Assembly (NCBI RefSeq): GCF_900111345.1
Contig: NZ_FOGY01000006.1
Location: 124,001 to 188,000 of the forward strand
Source of the DNA: Psychrobacillus sp. OK032
Lineage (GTDB): Bacteria; Bacillota; Bacilli; Bacillales_A; Planococcaceae
Direction of reading: 5' to 3'
Length of the DNA: 64,000 bases
A program made the position numbers and the translations under genes. The notes beneath the pieces were generated by a model, which did not search any database, was not told the origin of the DNA, and saw nothing but the letters and a program-made list of their open reading frames with translations. This document shows, piece after piece, positions 34,144 through 43,739 of the stretch. The first letter of the stretch is position 1. Each line of letters starts with the position of its first letter.

Positions 34144-35639
34144 AAGTTCATCACTTCTCCTACGTAATATTTTTTTAGTGCAACTTTATCAACTTTGCCA
34201 GTTGCATTTTTCGGTAAAGCGCTTACAAGTTTAAAAACACTCGGTACTTTATAACGGGCTAATTTTCGTGCACAATGTTGTTTCAAATCGTCCTCCGTTA
34301 GAACGACTTCATCTTTTATTGATACAAAGGCGATAGGTGTTTCCCCCCATTTGTCATGAGAAACTCCAATTACAGCTACTTCTTCTACTTCAGGTAGGTC
34401 GTAAATGACCTTTTCTACTTCTAGGGGATAAATATTTTCTCCTCCAGAAATAATCATTTCTTTTTTTCGTCCCGCTATATAGACGAAACCGTCGTCATCC
34501 TGTCTAACCATATCTCCTGTAGAAAACCATCCATTTTGTATAGATTTATCCGTTTCATCAGGCAGGTTCCAGTACTCTTTCATAACATTCGGACCTTTTA
34601 CGAGCAGTTCTCCTATTTCCCCTCGGACTACTTCTCTTCCTTCGTCATCCACGACGAGTATTTCTGTAAACATAACTGGTTTTCCGATAGAGCTGACTTT
34701 ACATTGAAAGTCATCCTCAGAAAGTAAAAATACAGTAGGGGACGTTTCTGTTAAACCATAGCCCTGCCCAAACTGAATGCCTTTTTGTAAATACCACCGT
34801 ATTAACTCCTCTGGGCAAGGGGCACCACCGTTATAAAAAAAGCGAACGGACGATAGATTCATAGTTTCAAAGTATGGTGATTTTCGCAATGCATCATGGA
34901 TTGTGGGGACGCCCATTACGATTGTAACTGCAAATTTTTCTATATTTTTTAATGCTTGCTCGGGTTCAAATCTGTCGGGAACAACGACCGTTCCTCCTGC
35001 TAACAATACAGGTAGAGTGAAAAGGCCAATTCCACCTATATGGAATAATGGCAATAATGTTATGATTTTATCTTTAGATGTGATATCGAGACTGAGTGTG
35101 TTATTAACGGCGTTCCAAAACATATTTTCCTGCGTCAATACGGCTCCTTTAGGTCTGCCGGTTGTCCCTGATGTATAACAAATGATGTATGGTGCTGTGG
35201 GGTCAATTTCGGTGTGTATCAATGATTCTGTCTCAGCTTGAAAGAGAGAATCGAAAGTTAGTAAATATGGAAAATGAGTTTGTTGTAATAGTTCCTTTCC
35301 TTTCGAGCAATGATATCTGTCTACAATAAGTGTTTGAAGTCCGCTATCCTTCAGTTGAAACTCTAATTCATCTATAGATAGACGAATGTTTAGGGGAACA
35401 ACGATAGCATTAAGTTTTGCTAATGCAAATAATGCAATAATATATTCCATGCTGTTTTTGGATAAAAGACCGACTCTATCTCCTTTATTTACTGAGTAGG
35501 TTGTCTGTAAAACACTAGCAAAATGATTGACTATTTCACTCATTTCTTTATAGTTTAGTTTTCTATGTTCATCAATTAGCGCTATCCTTTCTGGCGTAAT
35601 GCTTGCGTGCTTATCAATCCAATGTGATATGCCGTACAC
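34140..35639 (-). CDS. Acyl-CoA synthetase (AMP-forming)
   Basis: A long- or medium-chain or aromatic acid CoA ligase of the ANL superfamily, 499 residues. Motifs: P-loop YTSGTTGRPKGAVLT near residue 155, GQGYGLTETSPTVF, STGDMVRQDDDGFVYIAGR and the C-terminal hinge KEMIISGGENIYPLEVE, ending with PKNATGKVDK containing the catalytic lysine. The substrate cannot be read from sequence. First enzyme gene after the TetR regulator, 19 bases downstream. Confidence 0.92.
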   Translation of the reverse strand: MYGISHWIDKHASITPERIALIDEHRKLNYKEMSEIVNHFASVLQTTYSVNKGDRVGLLSKNSMEYIIALFALAKLNAIVVPLNIRLSIDELEFQLKDSGLQTLIVDRYHCSKGKELLQQTHFPYLLTFDSLFQAETESLIHTEIDPTAPYIICYTSGTTGRPKGAVLTQENMFWNAVNNTLSLDITSKDKIITLLPLFHIGGIGLFTLPVLLAGGTVVVPDRFEPEQALKNIEKFAVTIVMGVPTIHDALRKSPYFETMNLSSVRFFYNGGAPCPEELIRWYLQKGIQFGQGYGLTETSPTVFLLSEDDFQCKVSSIGKPVMFTEILVVDDEGREVVRGEIGELLVKGPNVMKEYWNLPDETDKSIQNGWFSTGDMVRQDDDGFVYIAGRKKEMIISGGENIYPLEVEKVIYDLPEVEEVAVIGVSHDKWGETPIAFVSIKDEVVLTEDDLKQHCARKLARYKVPSVFKLVSALPKNATGKVDKVALKKYYVGEVMNL

Positions 35640-35658
35640 TTCGAAATCCCTCCTATCT

Positions 35659-36267
35659 TTATTTACTTAATCCTTGGAAAATAAGCGAAATAGCATCTTC
35701 TAAAAGCTCTTCAGGTACATTTTTATCTTCCCAATAGATCCATCTCATTCCTAAAAACTGACTAATGCCCATCAAACAATAGGCAATTGTTTCCGTGTCG
35801 TACTTTTTAATCTCTTCTTTTCCAATCGCTTCTTCTAACCCTTTAATGTAACCAGAAGCAAGTCTTTCGTAATACCAACGATAAAGCTGCTCATCCACTA
35901 GAACTGTTTGTTGAACGATACTATACAAGTTTTGATGATCTTTTACCCAAGAAAAGAAGGTCCTGAATCCAATTCGTTGAGACTCTTCAAAATTTGTAGC
36001 TGTTGTGATTGCATTTCGAATTTCATTCCGAAAAGTGTGGCTCATAGTTCTCACTAGTTCTTCGAAAATAGAATGCTTAGAAGGGAAATAATTATAAAAT
36101 GTTCCCTGAGCTACATTTGCTTTCTGTGTAATATCAACGATGGATGCATTAAAATAACCTTTCTTGCCAAACACTTCTTCTGCGACATCCAGTAAATGTT
36201 GGCGTGTTTTTTCCCCTTTTTTTGTCAGTGGTGAGGAATTTGATGCTAATTTTATTATTTCTGACAT
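35659..36267 (-). CDS. TetR/AcrR family regulator of the acyl-CoA operon
   Basis: A repressor of about 202 residues with an N-terminal HTH (LLDVAEEVFGKKGYFNASI, then VAQGTFYNYFPSKHSIFEEL). The C-terminal domain has YSIVQQTVLVDEQLYRWYYE, found in acyl-CoA responsive FadR-like TetR proteins of Bacillus. The ATG at 36267 with GAGAGGTG upstream is preferred over an upstream in-frame start. It is divergent from the HpaB-type gene; the A+T-rich 177-base gap presumably holds operators for both, but I see no strong palindrome. Confidence 0.88.
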   Translation of the reverse strand: MSEIIKLASNSSPLTKKGEKTRQHLLDVAEEVFGKKGYFNASIVDITQKANVAQGTFYNYFPSKHSIFEELVRTMSHTFRNEIRNAITTATNFEESQRIGFRTFFSWVKDHQNLYSIVQQTVLVDEQLYRWYYERLASGYIKGLEEAIGKEEIKKYDTETIAYCLMGISQFLGMRWIYWEDKNVPEELLEDAISLIFQGLSK

Positions 36268-36444
36268 ATGAATCACCTCTCAGTTTTCATAATATGTTTA
36301 ATATTCAGAAATTACAATAGTTTTATTTTATTTTTTTGTTTTTAAGGTCAAATCATTGTATTTGTCACAACAATAAGCAAATTTTAATAATATACATCAA
36401 AAGTGGTTCGGAACAATTAGTTTGTACCATCGAGGAGTGGACGT

Positions 36445-37878
36445 ATGTCAGTGATTACGGGGAAGCAATATATAGAAAGGGTTGATAAGTTAAGAACCGA
36501 AGTATGGATAGATGGTAAACCTGTCGTAGGTAAAATTTCGGAGCACCCTGCATTTAAAGGAGTCATGAAGAGCCAGGCAACTTTATACGATATACAACAT
36601 GATGCTGCGTTGAAGGAAATCATGACTTATCCATCTCCATCTACTAGTGAACCAGTGGGCATGTCTTACTTACAACCTAAAACAAAAGAGGATTTAGTGA
36701 AAAGAAGGGAAATGATTCAACATTGGGCTAGGACTAATAATGGTCTAATGGGAAGAAGCCCTGATTATATGAACACGACGATAATGGCTTTTGCGTCATC
36801 TTCAGAACTTTTGAAAGGAAAGAAGAACTGCTTTCCTGATCATTTACAATCGTTCTATGAATATGCACGTGAGCATGATTTATCGATGACACATACTTTT
36901 ATTGATCCACAGGTTAATAGGGCAAGATTTTATTTTGAGAACAAAAATGAGCCTATTGCTGCAAAAATCGTTGATCGAAACATTGAAGGGATTATTGTAA
37001 AAGGTGCAAAATTACTTGCAACACAAGGTGGAATAACAGATGAGATTTTGGTCCTATCTGGTGGAGAAATGACGGATGAGGAGGGGGGATTTGCCTTTTC
37101 CATACCAAGCAATAGTAAGGGCTTAAAGTTCATTTGTAGAGAATCATTTGTAGGTGGAGACTCGACGTTTAGTTATCCATTAAGTTCACGCTTTGAGGAA
37201 ATGGATAGTATGGTTGTGTTCGATAATGTATTAGTACCTTGGGAGCGTGTATTTTATTATGATAATTCTGCTGTTGCAAATAGTTTCCAAACAATGAGCT
37301 CATTTCAAGCATTTGTACTACATCAAGTGATTTCCAGACAAATCGTGAAAACAGAGTTTGTATTAGGTATGGTCGAATCCATCATAGACACGATTAATAT
37401 CAAAGAATACCAACATGTGATAGAAAAAGTCTCCGAGATTATTGTGGCACTTGAAACGATGAAAGCATTAGTTATCAAATCAGAAGTAGAAGCAAAAGTG
37501 GATAAATGGGGTTTTATGCGACCGGATAGTACTTCATTACTTGTAGCCATTAATATTTTTCCGCGCACTTATCCAAGATTCACTGAAATCATTCAGCTTT
37601 TAAGCGCAAGTGGACTAATGACTGTCCCAACCGAACTTGCTTTCCAATCATCTATAAGAAAAGACTTAGACCAGTACTTGCAATCAAAAGGCAATAATGC
37701 AGAAGAACGTGTCAAACTCTTTCGTTTAGCGTGGGACTTAACCATGAGCCCTTTCGGCACACGTCAAACGTTGTATGAACGCTTTTTCTTTGGTGACCCT
37801 ATTCGACTTTCTAGTCAATTATATCAATCGTATAATAAAGAACCATATGTAGAGCGAGTGAAGGAGATATTGGAGTGA
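36445..37878 (+). CDS. hpaB: HpaB/PvcC-family FADH2-dependent monooxygenase
   Basis: Oxygenase component of the 4-hydroxyphenylacetate 3-monooxygenase family, 477 residues with an acyl-CoA dehydrogenase-like fold. Family segments are MGRSPDYMNTTIMAFAS, TFIDPQVNRAR, GAKLLATQGGITDEILVLSG, FDNVLVPWERVFYYD and GLMTVPTELAF. The usual flavin reductase partner (HpaC) is not in the neighbourhood, so FADH2 must come from elsewhere. The substrate could be another phenol. GAGGAG upstream supports the ATG. Divergent from the TetR-ligase operon, which suggests a shared pathway. Confidence 0.88.
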   Translation: MSVITGKQYIERVDKLRTEVWIDGKPVVGKISEHPAFKGVMKSQATLYDIQHDAALKEIMTYPSPSTSEPVGMSYLQPKTKEDLVKRREMIQHWARTNNGLMGRSPDYMNTTIMAFASSSELLKGKKNCFPDHLQSFYEYAREHDLSMTHTFIDPQVNRARFYFENKNEPIAAKIVDRNIEGIIVKGAKLLATQGGITDEILVLSGGEMTDEEGGFAFSIPSNSKGLKFICRESFVGGDSTFSYPLSSRFEEMDSMVVFDNVLVPWERVFYYDNSAVANSFQTMSSFQAFVLHQVISRQIVKTEFVLGMVESIIDTINIKEYQHVIEKVSEIIVALETMKALVIKSEVEAKVDKWGFMRPDSTSLLVAINIFPRTYPRFTEIIQLLSASGLMTVPTELAFQSSIRKDLDQYLQSKGNNAEERVKLFRLAWDLTMSPFGTRQTLYERFFFGDPIRLSSQLYQSYNKEPYVERVKEILE

Positions 37879-37910
37879 AGCTAGATACTAAGTTTTAAAT
37901 AGTAAGATAG

Positions 37911-37944
37911 AAAAGTAGATATCAAAGTAGAGATATCTACTTTT
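37911..37944 (+). terminator. Hairpin after the HpaB-type gene
   Basis: A perfect 13-bp stem (37911-37923 with 37932-37944) with an eight-base loop. Only the last four bases of the arm are T, so termination may be weak. Confidence 0.65.
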
Positions 37945-37982
37945 GCGCGTTTATGCATATCATCAATAATCTCTGATCTCCC

Positions 37983-38069
37983 TTAAGCAACTATCGTTTC
38001 TAGTATAAGTTTCAATAATTCTTCCAACGTCTCCGGCAATTGCTCGGGCAATCCAAATGGACTCATCAT
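37983..38069 (-). CDS. Putative 28-residue small protein
   Basis: A short frame starting MMSPFGLPEQLPETL and ending LLKLILETIVA. It has AAGGAGG seven to nine bases before the ATG pair, as good a ribosome binding site as any in the window. The C-terminal two-thirds would form an amphipathic, acidic helix. I recognise no family. The rest of the gap 37945-38298 shows no gene. Reality as a gene rests on the ribosome binding site and composition only. Confidence 0.45.
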   Translation of the reverse strand: MMSPFGLPEQLPETLEELLKLILETIVA

Positions 38070-38298
38070 ATTTCAAACCTCCTTATATATCTTGTAATCT
38101 ATTAATAATATATACAAACTATTTAACTTTTATACTTGGTAAAGTAAATAATTTTGAAAAAGATTATAACTTCTAAACACAGACTATTAACTTTAAAGAA
38201 AGTCTCGGTAGTCGTGTAAGCTGGTTCAGTTTAAAGTAATCCCAGAGCACATCTACATAAAGTGTCTTGTCTCTTATGGTGGTGCATACAAAATAAAG

Positions 38299-38326
38299 AA
38301 CCCCAACCATATTAATGATTGGGGTT
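38299..38326 (-). terminator. Terminator downstream of the ysnF remnant
   Basis: A 12-bp stem with one G-U pair (38299-38310 with 38315-38326), followed on the minus strand by CTTTATTTT. Confidence 0.65.
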
Positions 38327-38369
38327 ACATGTATGGAGTGAATCAGCAGTTATTAGTCGCACTGTCAGG

Positions 38370-38810
38370 TTAGAATTTTTTATTTCTATTCAATGGGTCT
38401 TGATTTAATCGATTTTCCTCTAAAGGGTCATTATCCAAAGCTTCGTTCTCTAAAGTGGAATCAGATACATTTGGAATATCATCCTTACGATGGATATCTG
38501 CTTTTTCACGACGGACTGTTTCGTTAACAGTTTCCGTATTAACTTTTGTCTTGCCAACAACGATTTCTTCTCTTACTACAGGGCGTTTTGTCACTTCCAC
38601 TCGTTCTTCCATGACTGGAATATGAATATTCTCTCCATCATCAACTAATTCTCCTGCTGCAGTCTCATCAAGGGCAGCACGTTTCTCAATATTCCTCTCG
38701 TTCAACAGGCACTTCAACAGTCTCTACTTCTTCAACAACACGTTTATCGACGCTCACTTCTCCTGCTAGTTGACGTTCTTTGTCGATTGTTAAGCGCTCT
38801 TCATGAAAAG
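38370..38810 (-). pseudogene. ysnF: YsnF/DUF2382 stress protein pseudogene
   Basis: The upstream part reads HEERLTIDKERQLAGEVSVD and on to ETVEVPVEREE. A frameshift near 38690-38710 follows, and the next frame continues IEKRAALDE...IHIPVMEERVEVTKRPVVREEIVVGK (in part) to a hydrophilic C-terminus. These are the repeated DUF2382 blocks. The N-terminal PRC-barrel part is missing. The downstream frame has an internal ATG and could give a 115-residue product, but without the domain start this is unlikely to function. The gap 38811-38972 holds only a hairpin. Confidence 0.75.
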
Positions 38811-38908
38811 GTGGGGGATGATAACTTATTTAGAGTCTATTTAATGAGAATAATAATCGCTGAGGCATAGATTTGTAATTGATCACTTACGTATAGCTAC
38901 ATGAAAAT

Positions 38909-38938
38909 GAGCTAGTACTGAAAACTCAGTACTAGCTC
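38909..38938. terminator. Hairpin between the MscS gene and the ysnF remnant
   Basis: A perfect 13-bp stem (38909-38921 with 38926-38938) and a four-base loop. The T-run (GTTTTT) is on the plus strand; on the minus strand, which carries the MscS gene, the tail is ATTTTC. Confidence 0.7.
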
Positions 38939-38972
38939 GTTTTTATAACAACCCTTATGGATTGATCTTTGA

Positions 38973-40223
38973 TTAAATATCTTTCTCGTAATAATTATCC
39001 GCCATAATTTTCAAATCATTCCCAGATGGATTTTGGAATAATTGAATGCCAAACTCCGGTGCTACAGCGAAAAGATGGTCAAAGATATCGGCTTGAACCG
39101 TTTCATACACGGCCCATGCCGTATCATTTGTAAATGCATATATTTCGATTGGTAACCCATGTTCGGTTGTTGCTAACTGTCTAACCATTAAGGTCATTTC
39201 CTGATTGATCCCAGGATGATTTCGGATATAGTTGCTAATATAAGCTCTAAATACACCGATATTCGTAAGCGCCCTTCCGTTCACTGGATTACTTTGGTTT
39301 ATTTTGTTCCTCGTATTGTACTCTGCAATTTCACGTTCTCTATGAGTAATATAATCCGAAAGATAGTGGATATTTTTAAAGTTATTGATCATCTCCTCGG
39401 TACAAAATGAAATACTACTTGTATCGATAAATAATGATCGCTTAATCCGTCGTCCTCCAGAGGTTTGCATCCCTCGCCAATTGATAAAGGAATCGGATAT
39501 TAGGGCATAACTTGGAATCATCGTAATCGTTTTATCGAAGTTTTGCACTTTTACTGTATTTAGGGAGATATCAATAATGTCTCCATCTGCCCCATATTTC
39601 GGCATTTCAATCCAGTCACCAACTTGCACCATATCATTAGTCGACAACTGAATCCCTGCAACAAGTCCTAATAACGAATCTTTAAAGACCAACATGAAGA
39701 CAGCGGACAGAGCACCAATTCCACTTAGAAGAATAAGTGGACTCTTCCCTATCAGGCTCGCGATCACCAGGATGACCCCAAGCGTTATGATAATAATTTT
39801 AACCACCTGAATATATCCTTTAATAGGCTTGATTTTAGATATTTCATAGGATTGATAGATATCATTCATTGCATTTAATGAGCTATTAATAACGATTAAC
39901 CCCATAATTATTAAATAGGCCATCGCACCGTTTTTTATCAAATCTTCATAGGATGAAAAAGTGGAGGCAAAGAAGTAAATAATAATTGCGGGAACTATAT
40001 GTGATAGCTTATGAAAAACCTTCCTTTCCAAAAGCATATCATCCCATTTGAATTTAGTATTATTCACGATTTTAGTAATTAGCCTGATTACTACCTTTTT
40101 CGTGATAAAATTAGCTACAATACAGATAATCATTATTAAAAGAAGCATGATAATAATGGAAAGATACCCGACTAATGTAGAATCCATCCCAAAACTTAAA
40201 AGTAGGTTAGTAATGTAATTCAT
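38973..40223 (-). CDS. Mechanosensitive channel, MscS family (YbdG-like)
   Basis: About 416 residues with five hydrophobic segments in the first 190 residues. The pore-lining helix and beta domain are in LSGIGALSAVFMLVFKDSL (in part), VQVGDWIEMPKYGADGDIIDI and NTVKVQNFDKTITMIPSYAL. The extended C-terminal domain with GRALTNIGVFRAYISNY and GLPIEIYAFTNDTAWAVYE is typical of the YbdG/MscM branch. The ATG at 40223 has GAGGTG upstream; the GTG at 40232 is less likely. It relieves osmotic downshock by releasing solutes. Confidence 0.9.
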   Translation of the reverse strand: MNYITNLLLSFGMDSTLVGYLSIIIMLLLIMIICIVANFITKKVVIRLITKIVNNTKFKWDDMLLERKVFHKLSHIVPAIIIYFFASTFSSYEDLIKNGAMAYLIIMGLIVINSSLNAMNDIYQSYEISKIKPIKGYIQVVKIIIITLGVILVIASLIGKSPLILLSGIGALSAVFMLVFKDSLLGLVAGIQLSTNDMVQVGDWIEMPKYGADGDIIDISLNTVKVQNFDKTITMIPSYALISDSFINWRGMQTSGGRRIKRSLFIDTSSISFCTEEMINNFKNIHYLSDYITHREREIAEYNTRNKINQSNPVNGRALTNIGVFRAYISNYIRNHPGINQEMTLMVRQLATTEHGLPIEIYAFTNDTAWAVYETVQADIFDHLFAVAPEFGIQLFQNPSGNDLKIMADNYYEKDI

Positions 40224-40414
40224 ATATTTCACCTCATTGTATGTATTATTGTTGGTATCATAGTGTGCAACCCATAATGTAACAAGTTTCTATTGTATCA
40301 GAAAAAAGTGATCTTCACTTTCTTCGCCACTTCGCGAGGAAACATTCTAACATATAAACAAATATAGCGATAAATAAAAATCATAACTAACAGTAATCGA
40401 GAAAGGACTACAAG

Positions 40415-43400
40415 ATGAACTTTTCGATGAATGAAACAAAAATAAAAAAATTATGCGGCGTTACCGCTTTTAAAAAGGGTAAGGCTTATTTTCACACGGA
40501 TAAAGTAAACCTTCACTCCTTTCAAAAAGGCAGCTCAGTAATCGAAGCAAGTGTGAAGGCGGGGGATGATTTTGATGTCCTAGTAAAAGTAGCTCCAGGT
40601 GGAAAAATAGTAGCTACTTGTACATGCCCGCAAGTAAGCTTTGTACAGACATACTGTCAGCATATCGCAGCGGTATTGCTCGCTATTGATGAGAAACAGC
40701 AAGTAGAGGATCAATTGGCAGCTAAGATGCTGAGTTTATTCGAAAGTAGATCTGCTACTCCTACTGGTAAGCAACTGCATTTTGACAATAGACAAACGTT
40801 TCATATGGAGTTTACATGCCGCCCCGTCTATCAGACAGAAGGGGAGTATGCATTTGGAATCCAGTTAAGAATTGGTTCTCAGACGCTACATCCAGTCTCC
40901 CATATAGCAAAGTTTCTCAGTGCAATGGAAAGTAGAGAACCGTTTGAATATGCTCAGGGCTTGATCTATGCGCCGGAGCTCTTCAGTTTTCCAAGAGAAA
41001 CAGATGGAGTTCTTCAATTTCTAATGAAAAGCCAGCGAGTGAAAAGTAAAGCAGCCTTGCAAGATGGATTATTGCTTATTTCCGCATCGGATTGGGAGCA
41101 GATCCTTCCATTATTGGAAAAAGCACCGGCAGTAAGGTTTATGCAAGGTGGACAGATTTATGATGGGGTCTGTATTGGAAAAGAGCTTTCTTTAAGCTTT
41201 GAATTTGAGGAAGGGAATATGACTGACTACCAATTGAATGTGAAAGGACTCGATCAAATAATCGTTTTAAAAGCTTACGGCTACGCACTTTCAAACGGTG
41301 AATTGTACAAGTTGCACGAAGAAGAATGCAACCGGTTAGCAGAGTTGAAAACAATGCTGGACGAGTCCGGAAAACACCACCTCGTCATCTCAGAAAACCA
41401 AATAGATCATTTCATGGAAAAAGTTATACCGGGCTTGATGAAGCTCGGGCATGTAAATATTGCGGAATCTATTTCAAAAAGGTTAGGGGAAACTCCACTT
41501 CGGGTCAAGATGTACTTAGACCGAGTAAAGCACCGATTACTAGTGGGTTTGGAATTCCATTATGGGCATCTTGTCATAAATCCATGTGAGGAAACGGACA
41601 ACTCTTTTTCACATTATCCAGGGATTAGGCGTCAGCGCAGTAAGGAGCTACAAATTATCGGTTTACTGTTAGAAAATTCATTTACCCAAACACCCGGTGG
41701 ATTTTACTTATACGATGACGAAGCAGAATATCAATTTTTGTATCATGTACTTCCAAATATGGAGAAATGGGTGCAAATTTATGCTTCGACAGCTGTTAAA
41801 ATGCGTGTACAAAGAGGATATATAGGTCCGAGGATGAGAGTGGAAGTAAAAGAGCGAACAGATTGGCTAGAGTTTAAGTTCGATCTAAAAGATATTCCGG
41901 AAAAGGAAATCCAGCGATTGATGGCTTCTATTGAAGAAAAACGAAAATTTTACCGCATTCCGGGTGGCAGTTTAGTTTCACTTGAGACACCCGAATACCA
42001 AGCGTTATCTAGCTTTATTATCGATATGGGAATTACAATGGATACGATTGAAGACGAGATCCGTGTTCCGTTAATAAAAGGAATGCAAATGATCGACAGC
42101 TTAGAGCAAAACGACATGGTAGAGCCTGGTGAAAAATTTGCAAAGCTAATGAAAACTCTACACGATCCTGAAAACTTAGAATTAGATGGTCCGATCCCTT
42201 TAGAAGGGGTCCTTAGAGATTATCAAAAAGTAGGATTTCGATGGTTCCAACTACTAGCAAAATATAAATTCGGAGGCATCCTTGCTGATGACATGGGACT
42301 TGGTAAAACGCTTCAAAGCATTGCTTTCATTGAATCTGCACTTCCAGATATTCGTGCAAGAAATTTACCGGTGCTAATCGTATGCCCTGCATCTCTCCTA
42401 TACAATTGGAGGAATGAGTTAGAAAAATTCACTCCACATATTCAAGTACAGGTGGTAGATGGCCATAAAACCAAAAGAAGTGGTTTATGGAAACGGACTT
42501 CCGATGCTGATGTAATAATTACCTCGTATCCAACGCTTCGAATGGATACAGAGTTATACCGAAATCGTCATTTTCATACGTTGTTCGCAGATGAAGCGCA
42601 GGCATTTAAAAACCCCGTGACTAAAACAGCAAAAGCGGTGAAGATGATTCAAGCAGAGTACCGGTTTGCACTTACAGGGACGCCAATCGAGAACGCACTA
42701 GACGAGCTGTGGTCCATATTCCACATTGTCTTTCCAGAGCTATTACCTGGTAGAAGAGCTTTTAGTGAATTAAGCCGTGAAAATATAGCGAAACGAGTAC
42801 GTCCATTTATATTGCGCCGAATGAAACAGGAAGTACTGAAGGAATTACCAAAGAAGACGGAAACGATGCTGTATTCCGAATTACAAATGGAGCAAAAAAG
42901 GTTATATGCAGCTTATTTAGCTGAACTTAAACAGGATGCATTGAAGCATTTGAAAAAAGGTAATCTCCAAAGAAATCGTATAAGAATATTGGCCGGATTA
43001 ACAAGACTTCGTCAGCTATGCTGTCATCCAGCACTTTTCGTGGAAGGCTATAAGGGTAGCTCAGCTAAATTTGAACAGTTGATGGAGCTCTTAGAGGAAT
43101 GCCGAATATCGGGTAGGCGAGTGCTCATCTTTTCACAGTTTACACAGATGCTAGGCATCATTAGAGGCCAACTTATACGTGAGGGAAACCCATATTTCTA
43201 CTTAGATGGCCAAACACCATCGGAGGAACGAGTAGAATTATGTGATCGATTTAATAACGGAGAAGGTAATCTATTTCTAATTTCGTTAAAAGCAGGGGGG
43301 ACTGGATTGAATCTGACTGGAGCAGATACAGTTATTCTTTACGATCTGTGGTGGAATCCAGCCGTGGAGCAGCAAGCTGCGGACCGTGCTCACCGAATGG

Positions 43401-43576
43401 GTCAAGAAAACGAAGTACATATCATTCGTTTAATAGCAAAGGGCACCATCGAAGAGAAAATTACTCAACTGCAACACAAAAAGAAGAGCCTTATTGATGA
43501 AGTTATTCACTCGGGGGAGGACACACTGTCAACTATGACAGAAGAGGATATTAAAGAGATATTGATGATTGAATAG
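40415..43576 (+). CDS. SWIM zinc-finger SNF2/Rad54-family helicase (YwqA-like)
   Basis: A large DNA-dependent ATPase of 1053 residues. A SWIM zinc finger lies near the N-terminus (C69, C71, C81, H83 in TCTCP...YCQH). A long middle region follows, then the two RecA-like lobes: GGILADDMGLGKTLQS near residue 618, DEAQAFKN, LTGTPIENALDELWS, then FSQFTQMLGIIRG, SLKAGGTGLNLTGA and ADRAHRMGQ. These match the SNF2 helicase motifs I to VI. Bacterial members are thought to remodel RNA polymerase or nucleoprotein complexes. AAAGGA supports the ATG. Confidence 0.93.
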   Translation: MNFSMNETKIKKLCGVTAFKKGKAYFHTDKVNLHSFQKGSSVIEASVKAGDDFDVLVKVAPGGKIVATCTCPQVSFVQTYCQHIAAVLLAIDEKQQVEDQLAAKMLSLFESRSATPTGKQLHFDNRQTFHMEFTCRPVYQTEGEYAFGIQLRIGSQTLHPVSHIAKFLSAMESREPFEYAQGLIYAPELFSFPRETDGVLQFLMKSQRVKSKAALQDGLLLISASDWEQILPLLEKAPAVRFMQGGQIYDGVCIGKELSLSFEFEEGNMTDYQLNVKGLDQIIVLKAYGYALSNGELYKLHEEECNRLAELKTMLDESGKHHLVISENQIDHFMEKVIPGLMKLGHVNIAESISKRLGETPLRVKMYLDRVKHRLLVGLEFHYGHLVINPCEETDNSFSHYPGIRRQRSKELQIIGLLLENSFTQTPGGFYLYDDEAEYQFLYHVLPNMEKWVQIYASTAVKMRVQRGYIGPRMRVEVKERTDWLEFKFDLKDIPEKEIQRLMASIEEKRKFYRIPGGSLVSLETPEYQALSSFIIDMGITMDTIEDEIRVPLIKGMQMIDSLEQNDMVEPGEKFAKLMKTLHDPENLELDGPIPLEGVLRDYQKVGFRWFQLLAKYKFGGILADDMGLGKTLQSIAFIESALPDIRARNLPVLIVCPASLLYNWRNELEKFTPHIQVQVVDGHKTKRSGLWKRTSDADVIITSYPTLRMDTELYRNRHFHTLFADEAQAFKNPVTKTAKAVKMIQAEYRFALTGTPIENALDELWSIFHIVFPELLPGRRAFSELSRENIAKRVRPFILRRMKQEVLKELPKKTETMLYSELQMEQKRLYAAYLAELKQDALKHLKKGNLQRNRIRILAGLTRLRQLCCHPALFVEGYKGSSAKFEQLMELLEECRISGRRVLIFSQFTQMLGIIRGQLIREGNPYFYLDGQTPSEERVELCDRFNNGEGNLFLISLKAGGTGLNLTGADTVILYDLWWNPAVEQQAADRAHRMGQENEVHIIRLIAKGTIEEKITQLQHKKKSLIDEVIHSGEDTLSTMTEEDIKEILMIE

Positions 43577-43597
43577 AAACTTTTTATACGAAGAATG

Positions 43598-43637
43598 ATC
43601 CAAGTTAAGCGTGCATCGCTTATCTTGGATTTTTTTA
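43598..43637 (+). terminator. Terminator of the SNF2 gene
   Basis: A 14-bp stem with one mismatch (43598-43611 with 43617-43630), five-base loop, then TTTTTTT. Confidence 0.9.
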
Positions 43638-43671
43638 TTAGATAACAAAGTATATGGAATATCATTTAAAC

Positions 43672-43735
43672 GATACCGCTGAATTCCGTTACAGGCGGAC
43701 GCTTTCCGCGGGGGGAGCGATGAGCCATCACCGCC
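43672..43735. repeat. Truncated second copy of the G+C-rich element
   Basis: On the minus strand it reads CCCGCGGAAAGCGTCCGCC and then a CGGAATTCAGCGG block. The first 19 bases are identical to the right end of the element at 18424-18655, and the rest is a close match. Only about 65 bases are kept. Confidence 0.75.
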
Positions 43736-43739
43736 TTTC

